DNA of 22,330 nucleotides from NCBI GenBank assembly GCA_041179125.1, contig JBEGTZ010000245.1, positions 1 to 22,330 of the forward strand, written 5' to 3'. The translations under genes were made by a program, and so were the position numbers. The notes under the pieces were generated by a model. That model was not told the DNA's origin. It ran no database searches and saw only the letters and a program-made list of their open reading frames with translations. Shown piece by piece: positions 6,956 to 16,215 of the stretch. The first letter of the stretch is position 1, and every line of letters starts with the position of its first letter. Source of the stretch: CAMCXE01 sp041179125 (GTDB taxonomy: Bacteria; Pseudomonadota; Gammaproteobacteria; Pseudomonadales; Cellvibrionaceae).

Positions 6956-7231
6956 ATGCAACCGGCACTCATTCACATCACAAGTTTTATCGTGCTGGCA
7001 CAACCAGAGCACGCAGAAAGCCTTGCTCACCACATCAATCAAAAACAATTTTTTAAAATTGCCATGCAAGATTTAACACTCGGGAAACTAATATTAATTG
7101 CAGAAAGCGATAATTTACCCCTCATTGAAAATGAAACAAATCAACTGCGCGATTTTCACGGGGTACAAGCGGTAACACTGGTATACCACCAGGCAGCAAA
7201 CACTGACGAATTAATGGAATCAATATTATGA
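6956..7231 (+). CDS. napD: NapD, chaperone for nitrate reductase NapA
   Basis: The 91-residue cytoplasmic protein starts with a stretch typical of NapD (IHITSFIVLAQPEHAESLAHHI), with a ferredoxin-like alternation of strands and helices. NapD binds the twin-arginine signal peptide of NapA and holds back export until the cofactor is inserted. Its TGA overlaps the napA ATG by 4 bases (ATGA), which implies coupled translation. The 111-base gap from napE holds no gene. The ribosome binding site is weak (AGGT about 10 bases before the ATG). Identification rests on the pattern plus position immediately before napA. Confidence 0.88.
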   Translation: MQPALIHITSFIVLAQPEHAESLAHHINQKQFFKIAMQDLTLGKLILIAESDNLPLIENETNQLRDFHGVQAVTLVYHQAANTDELMESIL

Positions 7232-9729
7232 ATGTTACCCGGCGCGATTTAATTAAACAAAAAGCCGTTTTAATTGCTGCTGCCTCTGCGGGATTTCCAG
7301 TGTCCACTACCGCAAGCAATTTAATTGCCTCATTTGATGACAGTAAAATAACCTGGTCAAAAGCGCCCTGTCGTTTTTGCGGAACCGGTTGCAGCTTGAA
7401 TGTTGGTGTAAAAGCGGGCCATGTGGTCGCCACGCATGGCGATGTTTTATCACCGGTTAATCGCGGGCTTAACTGTGTAAAAGGTTATTTTTTAGCAAAG
7501 GTGATGTATGGCGAAGACCGTTTAACGCAACCTTTAATGCGACAAAAAAATGGCCACTACGATAAAGACGGCGAATTCACACCCGTCAGTTGGCCGCAGG
7601 CTTTTAGCCTCATGGCAGAACAATTTAAAAAAGCACTAAAAGAAAAAGGCCCTACCGGAATCGGAATGTTTGGCTCTGGCCAGTGGACTATTTGGGAGGG
7701 TTATGCCGCAGTTAAATTAATGAAAGCAGGATTTCGCTCCAACAATTTAGACCCGAATGCGCGCCACTGTATGGCCTCAGCTGTTGCCGGATTTATGCGC
7801 ACGTTTGGCATGGATGAGCCTATGGGCTGTTACGACGACATAGAACAGGCTGATGCCTTTGTTTTATGGGGTTCCAACATGGCGGAAATGCACCCTATTT
7901 TATGGACACGTATTGCCGACCGCCGTTTAAGCCACCCCAACACACAAGTAGTGGTTTTATCCACTTACGAACATCGCTCCTTTGAATTAGCCGACATAGG
8001 CGCATTATTTACACCTCAAACTGATTTAGCTATCGCCAACTTTATTGCGCATTACATTATTAAAAATAATAAAGTAAACCGCACATTTGTTGATAAACAC
8101 ACCAAATTCAAACGCGGCACCACAGATATTGGATATGGTTTACGCCCAGAACACCCCGCAGAAAAATCCGCAAAAAATGCAGCCAAAGCCAATGATGCCG
8201 TTGACATTAGCTTCGAAGAATTTGCCCAATTTGTCGCCGCCTACGATGTAAAATCAGTCAGTAAACTCACAGGCATGAGCGAAGAAACACTCAATAAAAT
8301 TGCCCAACTCTACGCCGACCCCGCAATAAAATTAGTCTCCTATTGGACAATGGGGGTCAATCAACACACGCGAGGCGTGTGGATGAATAATTTAATTTAC
8401 AACATCCATTTGTTAACAGGAAAAATAGCCATTCCCGGCTGCGGCCCCTTTTCATTAACCGGCCAACCCAGCGCCTGCGGCACCGCTCGAGAAGTAGGAA
8501 CTTTCTCCCACCGCCTGCCTGCGGATATGCTGGTGGCCAACCCAAAACACCGAGAAAAAGCCGAAGCAATTTGGCAACTGCCCAAAGGTACTATAAATGA
8601 AAAACCTGGCGCACACGCAGTACAACAAACTCGCGCATTAAAAGACGGAACATTAAACGCCTATTGGATTATGACCAATAATAATCTACAGGCTGGCGCC
8701 AATATTATGCAGGAAGGTTTACCTGCCATGCGGCGTGCCGGGAATTTTATCGTGGTATCAGATGTATACCCAACGGTTACAGCTCAAGCAGCAGATTTAA
8801 TATTGCCTTCAGCCATGTGGGTAGAAAAAGAAGGTGCATTTGGCAATGCTGAACGACGCACACAATTTTGGCATCAATTAGTCGAAGCACCCGCCGATGC
8901 AAAATCTGATTTATGGCAAATAATAGAATTCTCTAAATATTTTAAAATTGAAGAAATATGGCCCGCAGATCTCATTGCACAAAAACCAGAATATGCAGGC
9001 AAAACACTCTATGACATTTTATTTAAAAATGGCAGCGTGGATCGTTATCCACTCAGTGAATGTGACCCAGGTTTTGAAAATCAAGAATCAAAAGCCTGTG
9101 GTTTTTATGTGCAAAAAGGGTTGTTTGAAGAATACGCAGGCTTTGGCCGCGGACACGGCCATGATTTAGCACCCTTCGAGCGCTATCACCTAGAACGCGG
9201 CCTACGCTGGCCAGTGGTTAATGGAAAAGAAACCCTCTGGCGCTACAGAGAAGGTTTTGACCCCTATGTCAGTGCAGGCAGCGAAGTAGAGTTTTACGGT
9301 CAGCCCGATAAAAAAGCCATAATATTTGCCCTCCCCTACGAGCCACCGGCAGAAGCACCCGACGCACAATATCCATTTTGGCTCAGCACTGGCCGCGTGT
9401 TAGAACATTGGCATTCCGGTTCCATGACAAGCCGAGTACCGGAATTATTTTTAGCCTTTCCTGAAGCTGTATGTTTTATGCACCCCGATGATGCCAGCAC
9501 TGCGCAATTACGCCGGGGTGATTTAATTCGCATCAGCTCACGACGCGGCTCTTTATTAAGCCGAGTGGAAACGCGAGGCCGCAATAAACCACCGCGAGGA
9601 CTGGTGTTTATGCCTTGGTTTGATGCTAAACAGTTAGTGAATAAATTAACACTAGATGCCACCGATCCCATCTCTAAACAAACCGATTTTAAAAAATGTG
9701 CCGTGCGTATAGAAAAGGTGCTGGCATGA
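7228..9729 (+). CDS. napA: NapA, periplasmic nitrate reductase catalytic subunit
   Basis: The 833-residue molybdoenzyme reduces nitrate to nitrite in the periplasm. It starts with a twin-arginine signal (TRRDLIKQKAV, residues 4-14). The [4Fe-4S] ligands are C48, C51, C55 (CRFCGTGC) and C83. Molybdenum is ligated by C181 in ARHCMASAV, the NapA-type cysteine. The family block GFMRTFGMDEPMGCYDD follows. The C-terminal molybdopterin-dinucleotide domain is complete (STGRVLEHWHSGSMTSR). Length equals that of known NapA (about 830). The ATG overlaps the napD stop, and the stop codon overlaps the napB ATG, so the three genes are tightly coupled. All key residues are present, and the enzyme is expected to be active. 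Confidence 0.98.
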   Translation: MNVTRRDLIKQKAVLIAAASAGFPVSTTASNLIASFDDSKITWSKAPCRFCGTGCSLNVGVKAGHVVATHGDVLSPVNRGLNCVKGYFLAKVMYGEDRLTQPLMRQKNGHYDKDGEFTPVSWPQAFSLMAEQFKKALKEKGPTGIGMFGSGQWTIWEGYAAVKLMKAGFRSNNLDPNARHCMASAVAGFMRTFGMDEPMGCYDDIEQADAFVLWGSNMAEMHPILWTRIADRRLSHPNTQVVVLSTYEHRSFELADIGALFTPQTDLAIANFIAHYIIKNNKVNRTFVDKHTKFKRGTTDIGYGLRPEHPAEKSAKNAAKANDAVDISFEEFAQFVAAYDVKSVSKLTGMSEETLNKIAQLYADPAIKLVSYWTMGVNQHTRGVWMNNLIYNIHLLTGKIAIPGCGPFSLTGQPSACGTAREVGTFSHRLPADMLVANPKHREKAEAIWQLPKGTINEKPGAHAVQQTRALKDGTLNAYWIMTNNNLQAGANIMQEGLPAMRRAGNFIVVSDVYPTVTAQAADLILPSAMWVEKEGAFGNAERRTQFWHQLVEAPADAKSDLWQIIEFSKYFKIEEIWPADLIAQKPEYAGKTLYDILFKNGSVDRYPLSECDPGFENQESKACGFYVQKGLFEEYAGFGRGHGHDLAPFERYHLERGLRWPVVNGKETLWRYREGFDPYVSAGSEVEFYGQPDKKAIIFALPYEPPAEAPDAQYPFWLSTGRVLEHWHSGSMTSRVPELFLAFPEAVCFMHPDDASTAQLRRGDLIRISSRRGSLLSRVETRGRNKPPRGLVFMPWFDAKQLVNKLTLDATDPISKQTDFKKCAVRIEKVLA

Positions 9730-10265
9730 AATATCGTATCAACACCATCATTTTATTAAGTGGTTTTATTTATTTTTATAGTGGATTTATTTGTGGTTCA
9801 TCGGCGTTAGCAAACGATGCAACAGCAGAAAAAAACACCGTGTCAGAAAAAAACACAGCGCAAGAAAAAGACAAAGCCCTGCTAACACTCAAATCAGCTC
9901 CCGCTATTGCTGATGAAAACGCACCTCCTGGAGCCATGCGTGATAGCGATAATAAAGATATTAAAAAAACTCGCGCTTATCCGATGCAGCCGCCGGTTAT
10001 TCCCCACAAAGTTGAAGGCTACCAAATTTCTAAAAATGCCAATCAATGCCTGTCCTGTCATGGCCGCACGCGTACGCAAGAAAGCCAAGCACCCATGGTG
10101 AGCGTGACGCATTTTATGGATCGCGATGGAAATTTTTTAGCCGACATTTCAGCGCGCCGTTATTTTTGCAACCAATGCCACGTTCCACAACAGGATAGTA
10201 AACTCATTTTTAATAATATATTTTTGCCCGTAGACGCAATCATCGCCAAAGGAAAGGGGAAATAA
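9726..10265 (+). CDS. napB: NapB, diheme cytochrome c subunit of periplasmic nitrate reductase
   Basis: The 179-residue product starts at the ATG overlapping the napA stop. It has a Sec signal peptide ending in SALA (cleavage expected after residue 29) and then a low-complexity, lysine/glutamate-rich spacer (about 30-55). Two c-heme sites follow: CLSCH at 108-112 and CNQCH at 148-152. The surrounding motifs PPVIPHKVEGYQI, NANQCLSCHG and RRYFCNQCHVPQ are hallmarks of NapB. NapB accepts electrons from NapC and passes them to NapA. A frame extends 30 bases further upstream, but the overlapping ATG gives the proper signal peptide. The Glu/Lys spacer makes the N-terminus somewhat longer than in typical NapB. 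Confidence 0.96.
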   Translation: MKYRINTIILLSGFIYFYSGFICGSSALANDATAEKNTVSEKNTAQEKDKALLTLKSAPAIADENAPPGAMRDSDNKDIKKTRAYPMQPPVIPHKVEGYQISKNANQCLSCHGRTRTQESQAPMVSVTHFMDRDGNFLADISARRYFCNQCHVPQQDSKLIFNNIFLPVDAIIAKGKGK

Positions 10266-10865
10266 ATGAAACCATTGTGGAGGTTCATAGCCCATTACTG
10301 GAAAATCACCGCTTCGCCTAGCCTGTATTTGAGCATGGGATTTTTAACTCTGGGTGGTTTTATAGGTGGCATCATATTTTGGGGCGGATTTAATACCGCG
10401 CTTGAAGCCACCAATACCGAAGCCTTTTGTATTTCATGCCATGAAATGCGCGATAATCCTTATGCTGAATTAAAAACAACTATTCATTACAGCAATCGCT
10501 CGGGTGTGCGCGCCACGTGCCCAGATTGTCATGTCCCCCACGAATGGAGCGATAAAATTGCACGTAAAACACAAGCAAGCAAAGAAGTCTGGGGCAAAAT
10601 TTTTGCCACCATCGATACGCGTGAAAAGTTTTTAGATAAGCGATTAGAGCTGGCCGAGCACGAATGGAAACGTCTTAAATCTAACGATTCTTTAGAGTGT
10701 CGTAATTGCCATAACTTCCAATTTATGGACTTTACCCGCCAAAGCCCTCGCGCAGCCGAACAACACGGCACTGCTTTGGCAAAAGGCGAGAAAACCTGTA
10801 TTGACTGCCACAAAGGCATAGCTCATCAATTGCCCGATATGAACAATGTGCAAGGCTGGAAATAA
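10266..10865 (+). CDS. napC: NapC, membrane-anchored tetraheme cytochrome c quinol dehydrogenase
   Basis: The 199-residue protein has one N-terminal membrane helix (about residues 20-42) and a periplasmic domain with four CXXCH heme sites at C55 (CISCH), C85 (CPDCH), C145 (CRNCH) and C178 (CIDCH). It belongs to the NapC/NirT family and oxidises membrane quinol to supply NapB/NapA. The ATG directly follows the napB TAA, with AAAGGGGA serving as ribosome binding site within the napB end. It is the last gene of napEDABC; no napF, napG or napH is present in the window, which fits the NapC-dependent type of pathway. Confidence 0.96.
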   Translation: MKPLWRFIAHYWKITASPSLYLSMGFLTLGGFIGGIIFWGGFNTALEATNTEAFCISCHEMRDNPYAELKTTIHYSNRSGVRATCPDCHVPHEWSDKIARKTQASKEVWGKIFATIDTREKFLDKRLELAEHEWKRLKSNDSLECRNCHNFQFMDFTRQSPRAAEQHGTALAKGEKTCIDCHKGIAHQLPDMNNVQGWK

Positions 10866-10875
10866 CCCACAACAC

Positions 10876-10891
10876 TTAAGGGCGCCCTTAA
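10876..10891. other. 16-bp perfect palindrome between convergent napC and HIT-family genes
   Basis: TTAAGGGCGCCCTTAA is self-complementary over all 16 bases and fills most of the 27-base gap between the two convergent stop codons. It has no loop bases and no long T run, so a strong intrinsic terminator is not demonstrated. It may still act as a bidirectional transcription end or a protein site. Function unproven. Confidence 0.5.
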
Positions 10892-10892
10892 A

Positions 10893-11243
10893 TTAACCCC
10901 ACATCTCTCCTTCTTTAAATTTTTTATTCGCCATTAAATGCAAATGTAAATGAAACACCGTCTGCCCGGCCCCGGCGCCATTATTAACCACCAACCGAAA
11001 CGCCTCATCCACCCCTTGTTTGCGGGCTATTTCACCGGCCACCCACATTAAGTGCCCCAATACCGCCTGGTCTTCTACTGTGGCATCGGCCAAGCGAGGA
11101 ATAGGTTTGCGCGGGATAATTAATAAATGCAGCGGAGCTTGTGGGGCAATATCTTTAATACAAACACACAGTTCATCTTCGTGAATAAATTGACTGGGAA
11201 TTTCACCGTCGATAATACGGCTAAAAATTGATTTATCACTCAT
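10893..11243 (-). CDS. hinT: HIT-family (HinT-like) purine nucleotide phosphoramidase
   Basis: The 116-residue protein carries the histidine-triad motif HLHLHLMA near the C-terminus and typical HIT features FSRIIDGEIPS, HEDE and PLHLLIIPRKPI. HinT-type enzymes hydrolyse adenosine phosphoramidates and clear aminoacyl-AMP in the cytoplasm. The length is normal for the family (about 115-120). The ATG overlaps the stop of the upstream Trm112-like gene by 4 bases, with AAGG about 7 bases before it, so the pair is translationally coupled. Among HIT branches, the short single-domain form with a C-terminal HxHxHxx argues for HinT over GalT or Fhit. Confidence 0.92.
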   Translation of the reverse strand: MSDKSIFSRIIDGEIPSQFIHEDELCVCIKDIAPQAPLHLLIIPRKPIPRLADATVEDQAVLGHLMWVAGEIARKQGVDEAFRLVVNNGAGAGQTVFHLHLHLMANKKFKEGEMWG

Positions 11244-11446
11244 GGCGTCACCTTCTGCCCAAGGGCTTCTTTTTCATCCAGGGTTATTTGACGGGCTTCA
11301 CTTTCCAGCATGACCGGTATTCCATCGCGTACAGGATAGGCAAGGCCGCTGGCTAAACACACCAACTCATTACTTTCCGCCACCCAAGTTAACGACGCTT
11401 TACTAACAGGGCACACTAAAATACTTAATAATTTTTTATCAATCAT
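11240..11446 (-). CDS. Trm112-like small zinc-ribbon-type protein (YcaR/UPF0434 family)
   Basis: The 68-residue protein has the family beginning IDKKLLSILVCPVSKASL, then ELVCLASGLAYPVRDGIPVML. Bacterial Trm112-like proteins (E. coli YcaR) share this layout. Two cysteines are visible (in VCP and VCL), fewer than a full zinc ribbon, as is normal for the proteobacterial members. The role in bacteria is not settled; eukaryotic Trm112 activates methyltransferases. It is first of a two-gene unit with the HIT protein, with GGAG 9 bases before the ATG. The 116 bases to uup presumably hold the promoter. Confidence 0.88.
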   Translation of the reverse strand: MIDKKLLSILVCPVSKASLTWVAESNELVCLASGLAYPVRDGIPVMLESEARQITLDEKEALGQKVTP

Positions 11447-11562
11447 ATCAATATTCTCCGGTTTTTTTTGCCCTTGTGCAGGGGGGATTTCACTCGTGTT
11501 TGTTTAGATTACCTTACGTACATTCTGCGTTTTATGATGTAAAAAGTGGCCCAACAAAAAAA

Positions 11563-13467
11563 TTATTTTAATTGTTCTAATTCGTCCCAACGCTTATAGG
11601 CCTGCTGTAGTGCAGCTTCTTTTTGTGTCAGTATTTGGCTAGCTGCTGTTATGGCTTCAGGTGTTTGGGTATAAAACTCGGGCAGCGCCATTTTAGCGGC
11701 CAGCTCTGCAAGCTCTGCTTCCCATTGTTCAATTTGGCCAGGCAGTGTGTCTAATTCACGCTGCAATTTATAACTTAATTTACTGGCCGGTTTTTTAATA
11801 GGGGCATCAACTGTGTTGATTACAGGTTTTTCTTCAGGCTTTTCAGGTTTGGCTTCCTGTTTAACCGCACGGCTGGTATCCGCCCATTTTCCGCCTTGGC
11901 GCAACCAATCTTGGTAGCCGCCCACATAATCAACCAGGCTGCCATTGCCTTCAAACCCCAGGGTGGATGTCACCACGTTATCTAAAAATTCACGGTCGTG
12001 GCTTACCAATAATAAAGTGCCTTTATATTCCACCAATAAATCTTCTAATAATTCTAAAGTTTCTGCATCCAGGTCGTTGGTCGGTTCATCCATAATTAAT
12101 ACGTTGGCGGGTTTGCTGAATAATTTTGCCAATAAAATGCGGTTGCGCTCACCGCCCGATAGCGCCCGAATGGGTGTGCGGGCGCGCTCACCGGTGAACA
12201 TAAAATCACTTAAATAACTAATACAATGGCGGTTTTGGCCATTAATTTCGATGAAATCGCGGCCTTCCGAGACGTTATCTATAGCATTTTTATCCAGGTC
12301 TAATTGGTCGCGCAATTGATCAAAATACGCCACCGCACGGTTGGTACCCAATTTAATTTCACCGCTGCTGGCAACAATTTCCTCGGTAATCAATTTTAAA
12401 AAAGTACTTTTACCCACACCATTAGGGCCAATCAAACCAATTTTATCGCCCCGCGTAATCACGCCGGTATAATTTTTAATTAAGGGTTTTTCTCCATAAC
12501 TAAAACAAACATCGTTAAATTCGGCGACTAACTTGCCCGAATTACCCTCATTTTGCAGCGCCATTTTTACCGTGCCCAATTGTTGGCGGCGTTCGGCGCG
12601 CTCATTGCGCATTTCTTTTAATGCCCGCACGCGGCCTTCATTGCGGGTGCGGCGCGCCTTAATACCTTGGCGAATCCAAATTTCTTCTTTGGCTAAACGT
12701 TTATCAAACTCGGAATTGTGTTTTTCTTCTTCGGCCAATTGGCGCTCACGAAACGCTAAAAAATCCGTGTAATTACCATCCCATATCGATAATTTACCGC
12801 GATCCAATTCGCCAATTCTGTTCGCTACTGCGCGTAAAAATGCGCGGTCATGGGTAATAAAAACCACAGCACCTGCAAATTGTTTTATCTCCGCCTCCAA
12901 CCATTCAATAGCTTTAATATCCAAATGGTTAGTAGGCTCATCCAATAAAAGCACATCCGGCTGACACACCAACGCCCGCGCCAACGCCGCCCGTCGGCGC
13001 CAACCACCGGATAAATCCGCTAAGCGGTCATTGGGCGAAAGCTCCAATCGGGTGAGCACTTGCTCAATGCGGTTCTGTAAACTCCAGCCATCCACCGCCT
13101 CAATACGGCTTTGCAATGTGGCCATTAAATCCAGGTCCGCCTCGGGGGATTCAATACAGCGCTGGTACTGGGCTAAATCTTGCCCCAATTGAGCCAGGCC
13201 TGACGCCACATAATCCAATACACAGTCATCGTTAGCATCGGGTAAATCCTGGCTTAAACCGGCAACATTCACAGAGGTATCCAGCCAGCGGCTACCGCCG
13301 TCCGGCTCCACAAATCCTTCAATCACTTTTAATAACGTGGACTTACCCACCCCATTGCGCCCCACCAAACACAGGCGGTCGCCCTTATTGAGCAGCAGCT
13401 GGATAGAATCAAATAACACCTGCTGGCCATAAGCGAGCATTAGGTTATCGAGCTTTAGTAGGGGCAT
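11563..13467 (-). CDS. uup: ABC-F family ATPase Uup
   Basis: The 634-residue soluble protein has two ABC ATPase domains and no membrane segment. Walker A is GRNGVGKST (36-44) in the first domain and GPNGVGKST (about 345-353) in the second. Signatures are LSGGWRRRAALARAL and LSGGERNRILLAKLF; Walker B motifs end in DEPTNHLD and DEPTNDLD, the ABC-F form. The linker between the domains is basic and helical (REMRNERAERRQQL region). A Lys/Pro/Glu-rich stretch leads to a C-terminal coiled coil (LQRELDTLPGQIEQWEAELAELAA). Length and C-terminal domain match Uup (E. coli 635). Uup is linked to ribosome function and to control of transposon precise excision. It is divergent from slt. Confidence 0.95.
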   Translation of the reverse strand: MPLLKLDNLMLAYGQQVLFDSIQLLLNKGDRLCLVGRNGVGKSTLLKVIEGFVEPDGGSRWLDTSVNVAGLSQDLPDANDDCVLDYVASGLAQLGQDLAQYQRCIESPEADLDLMATLQSRIEAVDGWSLQNRIEQVLTRLELSPNDRLADLSGGWRRRAALARALVCQPDVLLLDEPTNHLDIKAIEWLEAEIKQFAGAVVFITHDRAFLRAVANRIGELDRGKLSIWDGNYTDFLAFRERQLAEEEKHNSEFDKRLAKEEIWIRQGIKARRTRNEGRVRALKEMRNERAERRQQLGTVKMALQNEGNSGKLVAEFNDVCFSYGEKPLIKNYTGVITRGDKIGLIGPNGVGKSTFLKLITEEIVASSGEIKLGTNRAVAYFDQLRDQLDLDKNAIDNVSEGRDFIEINGQNRHCISYLSDFMFTGERARTPIRALSGGERNRILLAKLFSKPANVLIMDEPTNDLDAETLELLEDLLVEYKGTLLLVSHDREFLDNVVTSTLGFEGNGSLVDYVGGYQDWLRQGGKWADTSRAVKQEAKPEKPEEKPVINTVDAPIKKPASKLSYKLQRELDTLPGQIEQWEAELAELAAKMALPEFYTQTPEAITAASQILTQKEAALQQAYKRWDELEQLK

Positions 13468-13638
13468 AAATAGATGGCCTTTATAGAGTGCTACTTAGGA
13501 TAAGTGGCGTAAATAAGCCGCGCATCTTGCCGCAGACGCCGAGTAAAGGCCAGAAATGTTGCGATTTAACACGCCGTGAATAATCCTTTTATGGCAGCAT
13601 GTACACCTGCCCTCCCAAGCCCTAACCACGGCCTGCTT
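13468..13638. other. Divergent intergenic region between uup and slt
   Basis: These 171 bases separate the uup start (minus) and the preferred slt start (plus). A weak AAAGG lies about 10 bases before the uup ATG. No clear -35/-10 pair or operator could be called on either strand. A frame in phase with slt is open through the right-hand part from GTG 13576, but it lacks a ribosome binding site. Confidence 0.4.
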
Positions 13639-15594
13639 ATGCGTTGTTATTTCATCACCCTGCTCTTTAGTCTTTTTAGACTGTTCAGCCTTTGCAGCCT
13701 TTGCCTCGCCCTGCCTACACAAGCAGACGATGCCAGCCTGAACGCCCAGCGCCAGCATTATCTCAAAGCCAAAGAAGCATTAGATAAAAACAAAATTACT
13801 GTATTTAAACAGCACTACAGCCAACTGACGGGTTATCCACTGGTGCAATATTTGGATTACCTGAACTTAAAAGAACAGCTGAACACCCCATCACTCGCAC
13901 AATTCGATACGTTTTTTTCTACCTATCAAGGCTCATTGTTAGCCGAACGCCTACAAGCTAATTTATTGAGCAGCCTAGCGGTAAATAAAAATTGGCCAGA
14001 TTTTATGCGTTATTACAAAAGTGATTTTAATTCCGCCGAAATTCAATGCCATTTAATTAACGCCAAAATGGCCAACGGCAACCCCGCCGCGCTAGATGAA
14101 ACCGCAGCCCTGTGGGATGTAGGCAAAGAACAACCGGAGGCCTGCAACAATTTATTTAAACGCTGGCGCGCCGCAGGGAAACTCACACAAGCCTTGGTGT
14201 GGAGCCGTTTTATAAAAGCCATCAACAATAAAAGCCCTACACTCGCCAACCAAATGCAACTGCTCATGGTTGAACCCTACAGCGAATACGCCAAAGTATT
14301 TATTAAGGTAGATGCCAAACCGGAGTTATTAAAAAATCACACATTGTTTTTACAACAATCCCTACCCATGCAACAAATCATCGCCAATGGCATCGGCAAA
14401 CTCGCTAAAAAAGATGCCAAAGAAGCCCTCAAACATTGGGAGTTATACGAAGCCCAACAATTATTTGGCGATGACATGACCCGCGAAACCAAGCTGGTTA
14501 TTCTAAAACAACTGGTAAAACAGGGCTTTCCTGAAGCCGCACAACAATTTATTAGCCAATCCTACGCCCTACGCGAAACCAGCTTGGTAGAAGAGCTCAT
14601 CCGTGTAAGCCTTGAAAACATGGAATGGCTAAAAGTAAATGAAGGCATTTTAATGCTGCCTAGCACCGCACAAAAAACCGAGCGCTGGCAATATTGGCGC
14701 GCCCGTGCGCTGGATGAACTTAAAATAGAGCAAGCAGATTTTGGCCCCACCATTAATGTTTATTCCGCACTTGCAGAAAAGCGTGGTTTTTACGGTTTTT
14801 TAGCCGCAGATATTTTACGCAAACATTATTCACTGGAAGACCGCTCCAAACCGGTAGACCAAGTGAGTTTTTTGCGCGTCAAACAACTGGATGGCATTCG
14901 CCGCGCCAAAGAACTTTGGGCGATGGGTTACGAAGACGAATCCCGTGCAGAATGGAATCACACCACAAAAAAAATGGGCGCCGACGAACTCTACGCCGCA
15001 GGGTTTCTAGCCGAACAATGGGGCTGGTACGCCACTGGAATTCGCACCATGACCAAAGGCAACCTGTGGGACAACCTCACCAGCCGCTTCCCGCTGGCCT
15101 ATGCCACTGAAGTCAAACGCGCAGCCCACAACAACAATTTACAGCCCACCCTAGTATTCGCCATCGCCCGCCAAGAAAGCTCCTTCGCCGCCGATGCCAA
15201 ATCCCCCGTTGGCGCCCTCGGGCTGATGCAACTGATGCCCGCCACCGCACAGGAAGTAGCCAAAAAACAAGGCTACAAACATAAACCCAGCGACTTACTC
15301 AACCCCAGTTATAACCTGTTATTAGGCACACGGTTTCTCAATGAATTGCTCGACCGCTACAACGGCAACCGCATTTTAGCCGCCGCCGCCTACAACGCAG
15401 GCCCCGGGCGAGTTAAACAATGGCTAAGCGAATCACAACAACAACGCCCATTTGACGTATGGATTGAAACCATCCCCTTTAACGAAACCCGTCAATATGT
15501 GCAAAACATATTAAGCTTCTCCGTAATTTACGGATACCGGCTGGGCCAACCGCAAACTCTAGTGAGCCAAGCGGAGGCAAAACGGCGGTTGTGA
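13639..15594 (+). CDS. slt: Soluble lytic murein transglycosylase (Slt70-type)
   Basis: The 651-residue periplasmic enzyme cleaves the MurNAc-GlcNAc bond of peptidoglycan to give 1,6-anhydro ends. The start at 13639 gives a proper signal peptide (MRCYFITLLFSLFRLFSLCS region, cleavage near LPTQA-DD). The frame extends to a GTG at 13576, which would add 21 non-signal-like residues. A long alpha-superhelical region (about 40-480) is followed by the SLT catalytic domain with IARQESSF (catalytic Glu513), SPVGALGLMQLMPATA and AAAAYNAGPGRVKQWL. Length agrees with E. coli Slt70 (645). It is transcribed divergently from uup. A 12-bp palindrome ATGCTTAAGCAT lies just after the stop. Confidence 0.95.
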   Translation: MRCYFITLLFSLFRLFSLCSLCLALPTQADDASLNAQRQHYLKAKEALDKNKITVFKQHYSQLTGYPLVQYLDYLNLKEQLNTPSLAQFDTFFSTYQGSLLAERLQANLLSSLAVNKNWPDFMRYYKSDFNSAEIQCHLINAKMANGNPAALDETAALWDVGKEQPEACNNLFKRWRAAGKLTQALVWSRFIKAINNKSPTLANQMQLLMVEPYSEYAKVFIKVDAKPELLKNHTLFLQQSLPMQQIIANGIGKLAKKDAKEALKHWELYEAQQLFGDDMTRETKLVILKQLVKQGFPEAAQQFISQSYALRETSLVEELIRVSLENMEWLKVNEGILMLPSTAQKTERWQYWRARALDELKIEQADFGPTINVYSALAEKRGFYGFLAADILRKHYSLEDRSKPVDQVSFLRVKQLDGIRRAKELWAMGYEDESRAEWNHTTKKMGADELYAAGFLAEQWGWYATGIRTMTKGNLWDNLTSRFPLAYATEVKRAAHNNNLQPTLVFAIARQESSFAADAKSPVGALGLMQLMPATAQEVAKKQGYKHKPSDLLNPSYNLLLGTRFLNELLDRYNGNRILAAAAYNAGPGRVKQWLSESQQQRPFDVWIETIPFNETRQYVQNILSFSVIYGYRLGQPQTLVSQAEAKRRL

Positions 15595-15644
15595 TCTATG
15601 CTTAAGCATGAACGGGCAAACCACCTCATGCGATAGGAGCACAC

Positions 15645-16208
15645 ATGGATTCCCAGAATGAGTGCAGCAATTTAGAAACATGGTCACATGTGCGTGAAAC
15701 CATAAACATGCTTTATTTAGCTGTATGCCAAATTGAAACCACCATGGCAGATAGCAACGTCTCCGTAGATACGCTAACCACCTCTTTTGCACAACTGGCT
15801 AACCACGCCTGCGACGTGAGTGATCAAATCCAAAATCTCACCCAGCCTGAAGAACTCATAACATTTAAAAAAGACATTATTAACACTACAAACGAAATGA
15901 AAAGTAATGTAAGCGCTTCTATTTGTGCATTTCAATTTTATGACCGCGTGTGCCAACGGTTGGATCACGTATCACGCAGCTTAGAAAAAGTATCTGAGGT
16001 CATGTCATTACAAGAAAACCTAAGTAAACCCGATGCCTGGCATAAAATTCAAATGGATATTAAAGGCAGCTACACCATGGAAGCTGAGCGGCTTATGTTC
16101 GACTACATCATGCAAGGAGGAACCGTGAAAGAAGCACTTGAAATTTATCGCCAGCAGGTTAATTCCAGCGGGAATAAAAACAACGAAGACGAAATCGAAT
16201 TGTTTTAA
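15645..16208 (+). CDS. Small helical protein of CheZ-like character, C-terminal IELF tail
   Basis: The 187-residue protein has no signal peptide or membrane segment and is predicted mostly helical. It contains ICAFQFYDRVCQRLDHVSRS (about residues 84-103), YTMEAERLMFDYIMQGGTVKEAL (about 145-167) and an acidic C-terminus EDEIELF. CheZ, the CheY-P phosphatase, also has a long helical hairpin and ends in an acidic peptide with a terminal aromatic residue that binds CheY, so a similar partner-docking tail is possible here. That comparison is inference; no sequence homology to CheZ is proven. AGGAG (15635-15639) lies 5 bases before the ATG. It is followed after 7 bases by the EAL-HDOD gene, so the two are likely co-transcribed. 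Confidence 0.6.
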   Translation: MDSQNECSNLETWSHVRETINMLYLAVCQIETTMADSNVSVDTLTTSFAQLANHACDVSDQIQNLTQPEELITFKKDIINTTNEMKSNVSASICAFQFYDRVCQRLDHVSRSLEKVSEVMSLQENLSKPDAWHKIQMDIKGSYTMEAERLMFDYIMQGGTVKEALEIYRQQVNSSGNKNNEDEIELF

Positions 16209-16215
16209 TTAGCCG

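Noticed and set aside
7228..10865. Possible recent horizontal transfer of the nap operon because of A/T-richer codons than aceEF
   Set aside because: The signalling genes downstream have similar composition; the contrast is more simply explained by strong codon bias in highly expressed aceEF.
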